A stretch of DNA of 64,000 nt from Rhodospirillales bacterium (GCA_023898805.1 CP060260.1:1798001-1862000); one strand, 5' to 3'. Positions 36,316 to 45,398 are shown, numbered from the stretch's first letter. A program made the numbers and translations. Notes: generated by a model from the sequence alone, not told the origin.

Positions 36316-36322
36316 GGGCATC

Positions 36323-37615
36323 ATGAACCGCCATTTCCAGTTCCCGGATTTCAAGCCGAATCTCAGCCCCGACGTGCAAAAACACCTGCGCCGCGTGGTC
36401 GTCACCGGTCTTGGCATCGTTTCGTGCATCGGTGTGGGACAGGCGGCGGTTCTGGATTCCCTGATGCACGGCAAATCCGGCATCAGCTTCGCGCAGGAAT
36501 ACGCCGACCTCAATTTCCGCTCCCATGTTCATGGCAAGCCGGTGATCGATCTCGACGCGCTGGTCGACCGCCGCGTACGCCGCTTCATGGGCGACGGCGC
36601 GGCCTATAACTATGTCGCGATGGTCGAGGCGATTGCGGACGCCGGCCTTGAAAAAGCCGATATCAGCAACGAACGCACCGGCATCGTCATGGGGTCTGGC
36701 GGTCCGTCGACGGTCAATCTGCTGGCCGCGCACGACGCGACGCGCGAAGGCAAGGGGCCGAAAAAAATGGGTCCTCTCATGGTTCCCCGGACCATGTCGT
36801 CCACGAATTCCGCCACGCTTGCGACGCCGTTTGAAATCAAGGGCGTGAATTACTCCATTTCCTCGGCTTGCGCGACCTCGGCGCATTGCGTCGGCAACGG
36901 CGTCGAGCTGATCCAGATGGGCAAGCAGGACATCGTCTTCGCCGGCGGCGGCGAGGAAGTGCACTGGTCCATGACCTGCATGTTCGATGCGATGGGCGCG
37001 CTTTCCAGCAAATACAACGCGACGCCGGAAACGGCCTCGCGCGCCTATGACGCCAACCGCGACGGATTCGTGATCGCGGGCGGCGCGGGCGTTCTGGTGC
37101 TTGAGGAACTGGGCCACGCACTGGCCCGCGGCGCGAAGATTTACGGCGAGGTGACGGGCTATGGCGCCACCTCCGACGGCTATGACATGGTCGCACCTTC
37201 GGGCGAGGGGGCCGTGCGCTGCATGAAACAGGCGCTGGCCACGGTGCCGTCGCCGGTCACCTATATCAACACCCACGGCACGTCGACCCCGGTGGGCGAC
37301 ACAGCCGAGCTTGGTGCAATGAAGGAAGTTTTTTCAATTGTAAAACAGGATGTTCCTGCATTTTCTTCAACCAAATCATTAACTGGTCACAGCCTTGGCG
37401 CCACCGGCGTGCAAGAAGCGATTTACAGCCTGCTGATGATGAAAAACGGCTTCATTGCCGCCAGCGCCAACATCGAAACCCTGGACCCCGCGGCGGAAGG
37501 GCTGGACCTCGTGCGCACGCGGCGCGACGGGGTGAAACACGGGACCGTGATCTCCAACTCCTTCGGCTTCGGCGGCACCAACGCGACGCTGGCCCTGTCC
37601 ACTTACGAGGCCTGA
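36323..37615 (+). CDS. fabB: 3-oxoacyl-ACP synthase I FabB
   Basis: FabB elongates the cis-3-decenoyl-ACP made by FabA. The 430-residue condensing enzyme carries VVVTGLGIVSCIGVG near its N-terminus, the active-site Cys in SISSACATSAHCVGNG, and the two His of the Cys-His-His triad in INTHGTSTPVGD and LTGHSLGATGVQE. FGFGGTNATL closes the fold. A 25-residue N-terminal extension before the domain is longer than in E. coli. It is 7 bp after fabA and 4 bp before fabI. Confidence 0.97.
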   Translation: MNRHFQFPDFKPNLSPDVQKHLRRVVVTGLGIVSCIGVGQAAVLDSLMHGKSGISFAQEYADLNFRSHVHGKPVIDLDALVDRRVRRFMGDGAAYNYVAMVEAIADAGLEKADISNERTGIVMGSGGPSTVNLLAAHDATREGKGPKKMGPLMVPRTMSSTNSATLATPFEIKGVNYSISSACATSAHCVGNGVELIQMGKQDIVFAGGGEEVHWSMTCMFDAMGALSSKYNATPETASRAYDANRDGFVIAGGAGVLVLEELGHALARGAKIYGEVTGYGATSDGYDMVAPSGEGAVRCMKQALATVPSPVTYINTHGTSTPVGDTAELGAMKEVFSIVKQDVPAFSSTKSLTGHSLGATGVQEAIYSLLMMKNGFIAASANIETLDPAAEGLDLVRTRRDGVKHGTVISNSFGFGGTNATLALSTYEA

Positions 37616-37619
37616 TCCT

Positions 37620-38429
37620 ATGAACGTTCCCGCTTTGATGAAGGGTAAGCGCGGCCTGATCATGGGCGTCGCCAACGATTATTCCATCGCATGGGGCATC
37701 GCGCAGGCGCTGCACGCGGCGGGGGCTGAGCTCGCCTTTACCTATCTGGGCGATCCAATCCTCAAGCGGCTGGAGCCTCTGGCGAAAGAGGTCGGCTCCG
37801 ACATCCTGATTCCTTGCGACGCGGGGCAGGAGGAACAGGTCGATGCGGCCTTCGCGGCGCTGGCCAAACGCTGGCCCAAAATCGACTTTATCGTCCACTC
37901 GCTGGCCTTTTCCGACAAGAACGAACTCAAAGGCCGTTTCATCGACACCACGCAGGACAATTTCAAAAACACGATGATCGTGTCCTGCTATTCCTTCGTG
38001 TCCTGCCTGCGCCGCGCGGCGCCGATGATGTCGGACGGCGGCAGCGCGATCACCCTGTCCTATTACGGCGCGGAAAAGGTGATGCCCAATTACAACGTCA
38101 TGGGCGTGGCCAAGGCCGCGCTTGAGGCGTCGGTGCGCTATCTTGCCGCCGATGTGGGCGCGGATAATATCCGCGTCAACGCGATATCGGCTGGCCCGAT
38201 GCGCACGCTGGCGGGATCGGCCATCGGTGGCGCGAAAGCCACATACAGGGCCGCGGTCGAAACCAGCCCGATGAAACGCCCGATGACGCTGGAGGATATC
38301 GGCGGCGCGGCGCTTTATCTGCTGTCCGACATGGCGTCTGGCGTGACCGGCGAAATCCACTATGTCGACGGCGGCTATAACGTCATGGGCATGAAAAAGC
38401 CGGACACGGCCGCGAACGGGGACGACTGA
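37620..38429 (+). CDS. fabI: Enoyl-ACP reductase (NADH) FabI
   Basis: FabI carries out the last reduction of each elongation round. The 269-residue SDR protein begins LMKGKRGLIMGVANDYSIAWGIAQAL, the FabI cofactor motif, and has HSLAFSDKNELKGRF, the catalytic Tyr-x6-Lys in YYGAEKVMPNYNVMGVAKAALEASVRYLA, and NAISAGPMRTLAGSAIGG. The C-terminal VTGEIHYVDGGYNVMGM is typical. It is the last gene of the fab operon and converges on an unknown gene after 40 bp. Confidence 0.98.
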   Translation: MNVPALMKGKRGLIMGVANDYSIAWGIAQALHAAGAELAFTYLGDPILKRLEPLAKEVGSDILIPCDAGQEEQVDAAFAALAKRWPKIDFIVHSLAFSDKNELKGRFIDTTQDNFKNTMIVSCYSFVSCLRRAAPMMSDGGSAITLSYYGAEKVMPNYNVMGVAKAALEASVRYLAADVGADNIRVNAISAGPMRTLAGSAIGGAKATYRAAVETSPMKRPMTLEDIGGAALYLLSDMASGVTGEIHYVDGGYNVMGMKKPDTAANGDD

Positions 38430-38469
38430 CAGGTGCCGTCCCACCCACCGGTTCTAGTGCTCTTGAAAC

Positions 38470-39288
38470 TCAGAAAGTAAAACGGGGTATCAAGCGCCAG
38501 ATGCCGCTTTGGCGCGCGACATGCGCGACCGCCTCGATCTGCAGATAAGTCTGCATCGCCGCGCTGTAGGGGAAGAAATCGTGCAGTTCTCGCTTCAGAT
38601 AACCGCCCTGTTGTGCGATCGTCCGGCGCTTGAAATCGGAAGGTAATAGAACGTTGCGTTGATAGACGCGCTCGTAATCCGGGCGCTCGCTGTCGATATT
38701 TTTTCTGGGCTTCAGCCTGTAGTAAGCGGCAGTCGCGATTTTTTCCGTGCTCAGGGTTGCGCCGTCGCGGTCGACGGGTACATCAAGACAGCGCGCATGA
38801 ATCATGTCGTGAAAGGGGATATCAAGCGTAAACGTCGTGTATCCTGAAGTCCCTTCATGCCTGTAAAGACGCGAAAACCAGGTGATGGAATCGCGGTTGT
38901 ATTGCCTGACGGCGGCCTGATAGGCACAAAAAATCTTCATGCCGTGCGTTTCGACGGCATCGCCGATCATGCGGTATGCATTAATGTATCGGTCATTACG
39001 CGCATTGCATTCCGGCCCGGTGAAATTTATCAGAATGTCGGGAAGCGACATGGCGTCTTGGTGCATTTCGCATTGCCGGGCGACATCCGCCAGCGCATTG
39101 TGCAGGGCGATCAGACGGCGGTAAAAATCATGCGTGGCCTTTTGCTGGCGCGGCGAACCGCCTTCGATTTTAAGGATGCGCGCGGCGCCATGGGCGTCGA
39201 GCTTTTGCCACGCGGGTTTCGGGTTTTCAAAACGGCCCTTAGAAGCCAATCGGGCGAAGCTGTGTCGGGGTCTTTGCGATGATAGCAT
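38470..39288 (-). CDS. Unknown 272-residue protein
   Basis: No family recognised. The protein is rich in Arg, His, Tyr and Gln, with no signal peptide, and looks mainly helical: KATHDFYRRLIALHNALADVARQ, then INAYRMIGDAVETHGMKIFCAYQAAVRQYNRDSI and a beta-like TTFTLDIPFHDMIH. ATG 39288 is given as start, but a GTG at 39339 is also open; either way it overlaps the upstream gene by at least 50 bp. Codon use is less GC-biased than in the fab operon, which fits accessory or transferred DNA. Confidence 0.65.
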   Translation of the reverse strand: MLSSQRPRHSFARLASKGRFENPKPAWQKLDAHGAARILKIEGGSPRQQKATHDFYRRLIALHNALADVARQCEMHQDAMSLPDILINFTGPECNARNDRYINAYRMIGDAVETHGMKIFCAYQAAVRQYNRDSITWFSRLYRHEGTSGYTTFTLDIPFHDMIHARCLDVPVDRDGATLSTEKIATAAYYRLKPRKNIDSERPDYERVYQRNVLLPSDFKRRTIAQQGGYLKRELHDFFPYSAAMQTYLQIEAVAHVARQSGIWRLIPRFTF

Positions 39289-39946
39289 TTCGTGTATCAA
39301 TTTCACTGCGATGGATGTGCCTGTAAAAATCGAAGGCACGGAATGCCTGATCGACCCGTTTCAACCCTAACTTGTTTTTATCGATCATCCAGTCCGGCAG
39401 CAACACGCCCCCCAAACTCAGGGCCCATATTGCTCTCAGGCGGCGATGCGTGGGCGCATAGCTGTGAAAAATCATATATCGGCGCATGCGCGCATCGTAT
39501 GTGCCAAGGTCTGCGCGGGTGGATGTCTTGGTTTGGTGCTGGTCACAGTAATACGCAAGCACCCGGTCATAGGCGGCGATCACGTCACGGCCATAGGTGG
39601 GGACTCCGACGCTGTCCTCCTCCCCCTGTGTATCGCGCCGATTGAGTGTATCGCGCCGATTGAAAATAGGGGCGAAAAGCCTCTCGTATTCGTTTTGCGC
39701 GCTACGCTCCATATGGCCCTCGAACTGCCGCCGCCCCAGATAAACCGATAGCGCCAGCCGAAGATGTTTTGTCGGCACGCTGCCCGAGGGATAAAGTGCG
39801 ATCAGCTCTTTATGCAGGCGTGTCATGCGCCGCAAAAGGGGTGTTGCGGCGCGCATCTCTTTATCCGTGGCCCCGGATATCAGGGGGTGATGGAGATTGA
39901 TCGGGCGCGACCAATCAGCGTAGGTGGCAAAGACGTCTTTTAACAT
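39239..39946 (-). CDS. Unknown 235-residue protein with an internal 18-bp tandem duplication
   Basis: No family recognised. ATG 39946 (MLKDVFATYADW) is chosen. The product is Arg/His/Tyr-rich and mainly helical, like its downstream neighbour: LLRRMTRLHKELIALYPSG, YGRDVIAAYDRVLAYYCDQHQTK and RAIWALSLGGVLLPDWM. Near 39629-39664 an 18-bp stretch is duplicated in tandem, producing the peptide repeat NRRDTLNRRDT. It overlaps the next gene by 50 bp or more. The two may be distant paralogues; this is inference from composition and pattern only. Confidence 0.65.
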   Translation of the reverse strand: MLKDVFATYADWSRPINLHHPLISGATDKEMRAATPLLRRMTRLHKELIALYPSGSVPTKHLRLALSVYLGRRQFEGHMERSAQNEYERLFAPIFNRRDTLNRRDTQGEEDSVGVPTYGRDVIAAYDRVLAYYCDQHQTKTSTRADLGTYDARMRRYMIFHSYAPTHRRLRAIWALSLGGVLLPDWMIDKNKLGLKRVDQAFRAFDFYRHIHRSEIDTRNAIIAKTPTQLRPIGF

Positions 39947-40012
39947 AACGCATTTATAAAGCCTGCCGGGTTTTCTTGCAACAAAACTGTTAAACAAAAT
40001 AAAAACAATAGC

Positions 40013-40756
40013 TTAGTGTCGTAAATTCAGGCTGCCTTCGATCGCATCTGGCACGTCGCTGAATACGCCGTCCACGCCCCACGAAAACAGGGTGCGGGCG
40101 CGCATCGGGTCGTTGATGGTATAGGCCAGCACGCCCAGACCGGATTCCAGATACGCTTCCACCCCCTCGCGCGTAAGCGACAGGTCGCGGCCGTCGATAT
40201 TGATGGTGCTGACCTTCAGGTAATCCGCAAGCGCGGCCCAGTCGCGCATAGGCGTGTCGATCAAAAGCCCGCGCCGCCATTCCGGTGCCATTTCGCGCGC
40301 ACTCTCAAGGCTGACATGTTGAAAGCTGGATATAAGCAGCTTGTCCGCGTCGTCCCAGATGCGCGAAAGCACATCCAGCGCGGCCTCGGCGGTTTCCACC
40401 TCGCGTCCGGGGCAGGGCTTGATCTCAAGGTTGAGGCCAAGGCCCAGTTCAAGGATCACATCCACCGCTTCCTCCAGCGTCGGCACCTTGGCCCCGGCAA
40501 AGCTTTCGGCATACCACGCGCCGGCGTCCAGCGCCTCGATGTCGGTATACAGCGTATCTGCCACCTTGCCCGACCCGTTGGTCGTGCGCTCCAGCGTGTC
40601 GTCGTGCAGGATGATGGGCACGCAATCCTTGCTCAGTTTAACGTCCATCTCGACCCATGTTGCGCCGATCTCGGCCGCGGTGCGGATCGATTCAAGCGTG
40701 TTTTCCGGGGCGTATCCGCACGCGCCGCGATGACCGATGATTTTGGGAAGCTTCAT
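40013..40756 (-). CDS. ugpQ: Glycerophosphodiester phosphodiesterase, cytoplasmic UgpQ type
   Basis: UgpQ hydrolyses glycerophosphodiesters to glycerol-3-phosphate and an alcohol. The 247-residue TIM-barrel protein lacks a signal peptide. It has the catalytic IIGHRGACGYAPENTLESI (His and metal ligand Glu), VEMDVKLSKDCVPIILHDDTLERTT with the second His, and LNLEIKP. The C-terminal DGVFSDVPDAI is the family end. No ugp transporter is near; the gene stands alone. Confidence 0.95.
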   Translation of the reverse strand: MKLPKIIGHRGACGYAPENTLESIRTAAEIGATWVEMDVKLSKDCVPIILHDDTLERTTNGSGKVADTLYTDIEALDAGAWYAESFAGAKVPTLEEAVDVILELGLGLNLEIKPCPGREVETAEAALDVLSRIWDDADKLLISSFQHVSLESAREMAPEWRRGLLIDTPMRDWAALADYLKVSTINIDGRDLSLTREGVEAYLESGLGVLAYTINDPMRARTLFSWGVDGVFSDVPDAIEGSLNLRH

Positions 40757-40807
40757 GGATGCCAGCCTTGCATAAAGCGCGGCTGAAAAAAAGCGGGACC
40801 TGAAGTC

Positions 40808-41197
40808 CTATGCGCCTGTTGCGCCGTAGCCAAGCTTGCGCGCATGGCGCAACGCCTTTTTATACTCCGCGACCCTGAAGCGCGATTGGGCAAGGTTGGC
40901 GTCGTTGAGAGCGCGCGGGCGGTGGGTATTCTCCCGCTTGTCGTAGGCGATGCCCTCCAGCGTTTCGTTGATCAGGTTCTGGACCTGATCGGGGCTAAGG
41001 GCGTAAACCCGATCGGGCGTAACCCCGCGCGACGGCGCGTCGGAGTTAGCGCGTTTATTTGGCTCGGCAAAAATCAGACTAATGCCGCCGTCCTTGCCGC
41101 GTGCGGCTTCAAGAAAAAGCTCGGTCAGCCCTCGCTGTTCGCGCAGGGCGGTTATCTTGCGCTGCAGGCGCGGATTCGGGCGGGAATAATCAACCAT
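40808..41197 (-). CDS. Unknown 129-residue basic protein
   Basis: No family recognised. A short, hydrophilic, Arg- and Lys-rich protein starting MVDYSRPNPRLQRKITALREQRGLTELFLEAARG. The middle is Pro/Ser-rich and the C-terminal half (LSPDQVQNLINETLEGIAYDKREN, FRVAEYKKALRHARKLGYG) helical. No membrane or export signal. It lies between ugpQ and the CDF transporter, same strand, and may be transcribed with either. Confidence 0.6.
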   Translation of the reverse strand: MVDYSRPNPRLQRKITALREQRGLTELFLEAARGKDGGISLIFAEPNKRANSDAPSRGVTPDRVYALSPDQVQNLINETLEGIAYDKRENTHRPRALNDANLAQSRFRVAEYKKALRHARKLGYGATGA

Positions 41198-41238
41198 GAC
41201 GGGATGATAGCACGGTCTGTGTAAATATTACGTAAAAA

Positions 41239-42165
41239 CTATGCATCGCTATCGGAATCGCACGGAATTGCGCCTGTTTCGACCTGCAGGACGGCATGAC
41301 ATATCCCGAACCGCTCTTTAAGCCCCGCCCGCGCGGCCTGCAAAAATGCATCGTCGGGCCCATGGCCGGGACGCACCAGATGCGCGTTCAACGCCGTGTC
41401 GGTCGTCCCCATTGCCCAGATATGCAGGTCGTGGACGCTCGCGACACCGGGCAGGGCGGTCAGATGTTCGCGCACCGCCGCACGGTCGATGCCATGCGGC
41501 ACTCCGTCCATCGCCAGCACCAGCGCCTTGTGCGCAAGGCCCCAGCTTCCGGCGAAAATTACCGCGGCGATGATCAGGCTCAAGAACGGGTCGATCCACG
41601 CGAAACCGGTATAGGCGATGGCGATGGCGCCCACGACCACGCCCAGCGATACGGCGGCATCCGCCGCCATGTGCAAAAACGCGCCGTCGATGTTCAAATC
41701 GGTCTTGCGCCCGCGCAGGAACAAAAGGGCGGTGGCCGTGTTGATGACGATGCCCGCGCCCGCGACCCAGCCCACGGTCTGCGCCGCGACCGTTTCAGGC
41801 GTCATGAAACGATAGATCGCCTGTGCGACGATCATGCCGACCGCACCCAGCAGAAGGGCGGCATTGGCCAGCGCCGCAAGGATGGATGCGCGGTGAAAGC
41901 CAAAGGTGAAGCGGGGCGTGGATGGCTTGTGCCCCAGTTCGTGCGCCCACCATGCCAGGACCAGCCCAACGACGTCGGAAAAATTATGCACGGCGTCGGC
42001 CAGAAGCGCGAGCGAGTGCGCGGCGAAACCGTATCCAAGCTCGATCAGCACGAAACCGATATTCAGCGCCGTGCCCGCGGCGAAGGCACGATCATAAGAA
42101 TCCATCGACGGGAAGTGTTGATGGTGATGATGCCCATGAGAATGGTCGTGAGTGTGAAGTGCCAT
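41239..42165 (-). CDS. Cation diffusion facilitator (CzcD/ZitB-type Zn efflux)
   Basis: CDF proteins export Zn, Co or Cd by proton antiport. The 308-residue protein starts with a His-rich metal-binding tail (HTHDHSHGHHHHQH), then six membrane helices. The transport site residues are in LLADAVHNFSDVVGL (helix II) and HMAADAAVSLGVV (helix V), and the cytoplasmic domain has SVHDLHIWAMG. ATG 42165 is chosen; the longer frame to 42216 would start inside the pnp terminator. The closest family type is zinc-specific (HxxxD). Confidence 0.93.
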   Translation of the reverse strand: MALHTHDHSHGHHHHQHFPSMDSYDRAFAAGTALNIGFVLIELGYGFAAHSLALLADAVHNFSDVVGLVLAWWAHELGHKPSTPRFTFGFHRASILAALANAALLLGAVGMIVAQAIYRFMTPETVAAQTVGWVAGAGIVINTATALLFLRGRKTDLNIDGAFLHMAADAAVSLGVVVGAIAIAYTGFAWIDPFLSLIIAAVIFAGSWGLAHKALVLAMDGVPHGIDRAAVREHLTALPGVASVHDLHIWAMGTTDTALNAHLVRPGHGPDDAFLQAARAGLKERFGICHAVLQVETGAIPCDSDSDA

Positions 42166-42183
42166 AAAGCAAAAGATAGCATG

Positions 42184-42210
42184 AAAAAGGCCCCGAAAAG
42201 GGGCCTTTTT
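42184..42210 (-). terminator. Intrinsic terminator of pnp (usable in both directions)
   Basis: A perfect 11-bp stem AAAAAGGCCCC (42184-42194) with GGGGCCTTTTT (42200-42210) around a five-base loop, with five T on the minus strand. It lies about 25 bp after the pnp stop and separates pnp from the CDF gene. Confidence 0.9.
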
Positions 42211-42233
42211 GTTCATCTGTAATGGAAACGACC

Positions 42234-44372
42234 TTACGCCGCTTCTTCGCCTTTCGGCTCTTTTTTCGGCATTTCGATTTCTTCGCCGGTTTCCTGATTG
42301 ACGCGCTTCATCGACAGCTTGACCTTGCCGCGCTCGTCGAAGCCGATCAGTTTCACCTTCACCATGTCGCCTTCCTTGACCACGTCGGTGGTCTTGGCGA
42401 CGCGCTGGGGCGCCAGTTCAGAGATGTGAACCAACCCGTCCTTCGCCCCCATGAAGTTGACGAACGCACCGAAATCAGCGGTTTTCACGACCTTGCCGGT
42501 ATAGATTTTGCCCATCTCCGGTTCGTCCGTGATCGACTTGATCATATTGATCGCGATATCCGCGCTGGCGGTATCGGTCGCGGCGACCTTGATCGTGCCG
42601 TCGTCCTCGATATCCACCTTGGCGCCGGATTTTTCGCAGATGTCGCGGATGACCTTGCCGCCCGTGCCGATGACCTCGCGGATCTTGTCGACCGGGATTT
42701 TCAAAACGGTCATTTTCGGGGCGGTTTCGCGCACGTCGGAGCGGGCGGTTTTGATGGCCTTCGCCATTTCGCCCAGGATGTGCATACGGCCCTGTTTCGC
42801 CTGCGCCAGCGCGATTTTCATGATCTCCTCGGTGATCGAGGTGATCTTGATGTCCATCTGCAGCGCGGTAACACCGGCCTCGGTGCCCGCGACCTTGAAG
42901 TCCATGTCGCCCAGATGGTCCTCGTCGCCCAGAATGTCGGACAGGACCGCGTATTTGTCGCCTTCCTTGATCAGGCCCATCGCGATACCCGCGACCGGCG
43001 CGCCCAGCGGCACGCCCGCGTCCATAAGGGCAAGGGACGAACCGCAGACCGTGGCCATCGACGACGACCCGTTGGATTCGGTGATTTCCGACACCACGCG
43101 CAGCGTGTACGGGAATTCGTCCGCCTTCGGCAGCATCGGGTGGATGGCGCGCCACGCCAGTTTGCCGTGGCCGATTTCGCGGCGGCCGGGGCTGCCCATG
43201 CGGCCTGCTTCGCCGACCGAATAAGGCGGGAAGTTGTAATGCAGCAGGAAGTTTTCGTGATACTCGCCTTCCAGCACGTCCATCAATTGTTCGTCCTGGC
43301 CGGTGCCCAGCGTGGTGACGACCAGCGCTTGCGTTTCACCGCGTGTGAACAGCGCCGACCCGTGCGTGCGCGGAAGTACGCCTGCTTCGGCGACGATCTG
43401 CCGGATGTCGACCGTGGTGCGGCCGTCGATGCGCTTGCCGGTATCCAGAATTGCGTTGCGCACGATTTCGGATTCCAGCTTGAAGAACAGCCCGCCGACC
43501 ACGTCCTTGGGGGTTTCCTCGGTGACGTATTTGGTGACGGCCGCTTCGCGCACTTGGCCAACGGCCTTATAGCGTTCCTGTTTGACCGTGTGGCCGTACG
43601 CGGCGCGCAGGTCTTTTTCAAAATCGCCCTTGATCGCCTTGTACAGTTCCTTGATCGCGTCGCTGACTTCCGGCACGGCCCACGGCTCTTTCGCGCACAT
43701 TTCTGCCAGTTCGATGATGCCGCTGATAACGGGCTGGAACGCGTTCCAGCCGGCCATGACCGCGCCCAGCATGACGTCTTCCGACAATTGCTTGGCTTCG
43801 GATTCGACCATCAAAACGCCTTCAGTGGTTCCGGCCACGATCAGGTCCAGCACGGCGTCTTCCTGTTCGGCCAGCGTCGGGTTGATGACGTACTGGTTGT
43901 CGATGTAACCGACGCGGGCGCCGCCGATCGGGCCCATGAACGGAATGCCGGAAATGGTCAGCGCGGCGGAGGAGCCGATCATCGCCACGATGTCGGGCGA
44001 ATGGATCATGTCGTGGCTGACGACGGTGCAGATGACCTGCACTTCGTTGAGGAATTCTTCCGGGAACAGCGGGCGGATCGGACGGTCGATCAGGCGGCTG
44101 GTCAGCGTTTCGCCTTCCGACGGGCGGCCTTCACGCTTGTGGAACGAGCCGGGGATGCGCCCGGCGGCATAGAATTTTTCCTGATAATGGACGGAAAGCG
44201 GGAAGAAATCCTGTCCTTCCTTGACTTTCTTGGCGCCGACGACGGTGCACAGCACGCAGGTGCCGCCCATCGAGGCCATGACCGCGCCATCGGCTTGACG
44301 CGCGATTTTGCCGGTTTCAAGAACGAGTTTTTTACCCGCGAAATCGATTTCCTTGCGGAAGACATTAAACAT
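42234..44372 (-). CDS. pnp: Polyribonucleotide nucleotidyltransferase
   Basis: PNPase degrades RNA 3' to 5' phosphorolytically and is part of RNA degradosomes. The 712-residue protein has two RNase PH domains (first with VHYQEKFYAAGRIPGSFHKREGRPSEGE; second with TRGETQALVVTTLGT and the catalytic GLIKEGDKYAVLSDILGDEDHLGDMDFKVAGT), a KH domain (VIGTGGKVIRDICEKSGA) and an S1 domain ending EEIEMPKKEP. ATG 44372 has AAGGA eight bases upstream. Here it is about 4.8 kb from rpsO, with other genes between, unlike the usual rpsO-pnp pair. Confidence 0.98.
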   Translation of the reverse strand: MFNVFRKEIDFAGKKLVLETGKIARQADGAVMASMGGTCVLCTVVGAKKVKEGQDFFPLSVHYQEKFYAAGRIPGSFHKREGRPSEGETLTSRLIDRPIRPLFPEEFLNEVQVICTVVSHDMIHSPDIVAMIGSSAALTISGIPFMGPIGGARVGYIDNQYVINPTLAEQEDAVLDLIVAGTTEGVLMVESEAKQLSEDVMLGAVMAGWNAFQPVISGIIELAEMCAKEPWAVPEVSDAIKELYKAIKGDFEKDLRAAYGHTVKQERYKAVGQVREAAVTKYVTEETPKDVVGGLFFKLESEIVRNAILDTGKRIDGRTTVDIRQIVAEAGVLPRTHGSALFTRGETQALVVTTLGTGQDEQLMDVLEGEYHENFLLHYNFPPYSVGEAGRMGSPGRREIGHGKLAWRAIHPMLPKADEFPYTLRVVSEITESNGSSSMATVCGSSLALMDAGVPLGAPVAGIAMGLIKEGDKYAVLSDILGDEDHLGDMDFKVAGTEAGVTALQMDIKITSITEEIMKIALAQAKQGRMHILGEMAKAIKTARSDVRETAPKMTVLKIPVDKIREVIGTGGKVIRDICEKSGAKVDIEDDGTIKVAATDTASADIAINMIKSITDEPEMGKIYTGKVVKTADFGAFVNFMGAKDGLVHISELAPQRVAKTTDVVKEGDMVKVKLIGFDERGKVKLSMKRVNQETGEEIEMPKKEPKGEEAA

Positions 44373-44559
44373 TGCAATTTCCTTTTTATGTGTACGGCCC
44401 ACCCCGCCGACAGGGCAGGGTTTCAAAAAGCCGGGTTTGAGGAGAGGTGTCCGAGGTATCGGTGGACGGGGAAAGGCAGCGGGCTGTCTTTGCCTGTCGA
44501 CCGGTATCCGGTCTCATTCAAGCCGGGCTAGATATGGCACTCTTCCACCGGCAAGTCAA
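44373..44559 (-). promoter_or_regulatory. pnp promoter and structured leader
   Basis: On the minus strand TTGACT (44559-44554), 18 bp, then ATATCT (44535-44530) form a promoter whose -35 box overlaps the end of the HExxH gene. The leader of about 150 nt contains stems GACCGG-TAT-CCGGTC (44499-44513), AAAGGCAG with CTGTCTTT (around 44472-44492), and GTCC with GGAC near 44453-44467. In E. coli a leader stem-loop allows RNase III/PNPase autoregulation; this may be similar. Confidence 0.5.
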
Positions 44560-45398
44560 ATATCAAGTCCGGTGGACCGCGGCGCTTCTGTACCGTGAAC
44601 GGGCGTGGGGCTTGTCGTTGTGGTATGGAGGCGGCGGGCATGCTGGCTGATCCGTCCCACGTTTTCGCGATCGAGCGCGATATCGCCAATATAGGTTTCC
44701 GGCCACAGGGTCTGGGTCATGTCGAATAACCTGTTCTCATCAAGCTGTGCCCTGCCGATAACCGGGGCCTGCCCGTAATAGTCTTGCAGATGCGCAAGGC
44801 CTTTATCAATATCGCCTGCGTACACCGGGCGGTCGTTCTTAAGACAGCTCTGCAGAAACGCCCCTTGCGTGTAGTAAGCCCCTGCCAGCAGCCGCATGTT
44901 GCGCAATCCTTCCGGGCCTTGGGGTTTGACTTCTGGGTCCACGACACTGGTTTCGCAATACACGGCGGTGCCGAAATGGTAGGCATCGGCCTCCTTCACG
45001 CAGTGTGCGACAAAGCTATCCGCCTTGTCGAGGAAGTCGTAGCGCGCGGACATGTGGTATGTTTGCGTATCGATGGTCCGCCTTAGATCGTGCCAGAATT
45101 GCGCGCGACCGGCGATCTCCGGATACGCGGCCATCTGCGCGGTGTGCTTGATCTCATGACTCATGGAATTCAAAAACGCCGAAAGCGTGTCACCATCCGC
45201 CGCGACCCGGATGGTGCGGGGTGCGGCGAGGCCGCGCACGCCTTTATCCAGAAGTGCCGCCGGAATCTCTCCATCGATGACGATATTGCTGTCGTCGATA
45301 TAGCGGCAGGCGGCGGCAAAGGCAGGCGCATCGGTTTCCGCCCATGCTCTAAGCTCGGTTGCGATTGCCATATAGCCAGCCTGTGTCGCTTCTGACAT
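44556..45398 (-). CDS. Putative zinc metallopeptidase with HExxH, family not recognised
   Basis: The 280-residue cytoplasmic protein has a single HExxH in LNSMSHEIKHTAQMAAYPE, preceded by a strand (PRTIRVAADG) and followed by DKADSFVAHCVKEADAYHFG, where Glu or Asp residues could be the third zinc ligand. It resembles the putative metallopeptidase domains annotated as DUF6782 in Alphaproteobacteria as far as I recall, but I cannot confirm that. The C-terminal 35 residues are disordered and Thr/Pro-rich. A possible inactive relative is encoded at 31827-32372. Confidence 0.7.
   Translation of the reverse strand: MSEATQAGYMAIATELRAWAETDAPAFAAACRYIDDSNIVIDGEIPAALLDKGVRGLAAPRTIRVAADGDTLSAFLNSMSHEIKHTAQMAAYPEIAGRAQFWHDLRRTIDTQTYHMSARYDFLDKADSFVAHCVKEADAYHFGTAVYCETSVVDPEVKPQGPEGLRNMRLLAGAYYTQGAFLQSCLKNDRPVYAGDIDKGLAHLQDYYGQAPVIGRAQLDENRLFDMTQTLWPETYIGDIALDRENVGRISQHARRLHTTTTSPTPVHGTEAPRSTGLDI

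Noticed and set aside
42222..44531. A 769-codon open frame antisense to pnp, and similar long antisense frames opposite prfC (18564-21167) and infB (51657-53744)
   Set aside because: All are antisense shadows of strongly coding GC-rich genes, with His/Arg/Asp-rich translations that match no family.
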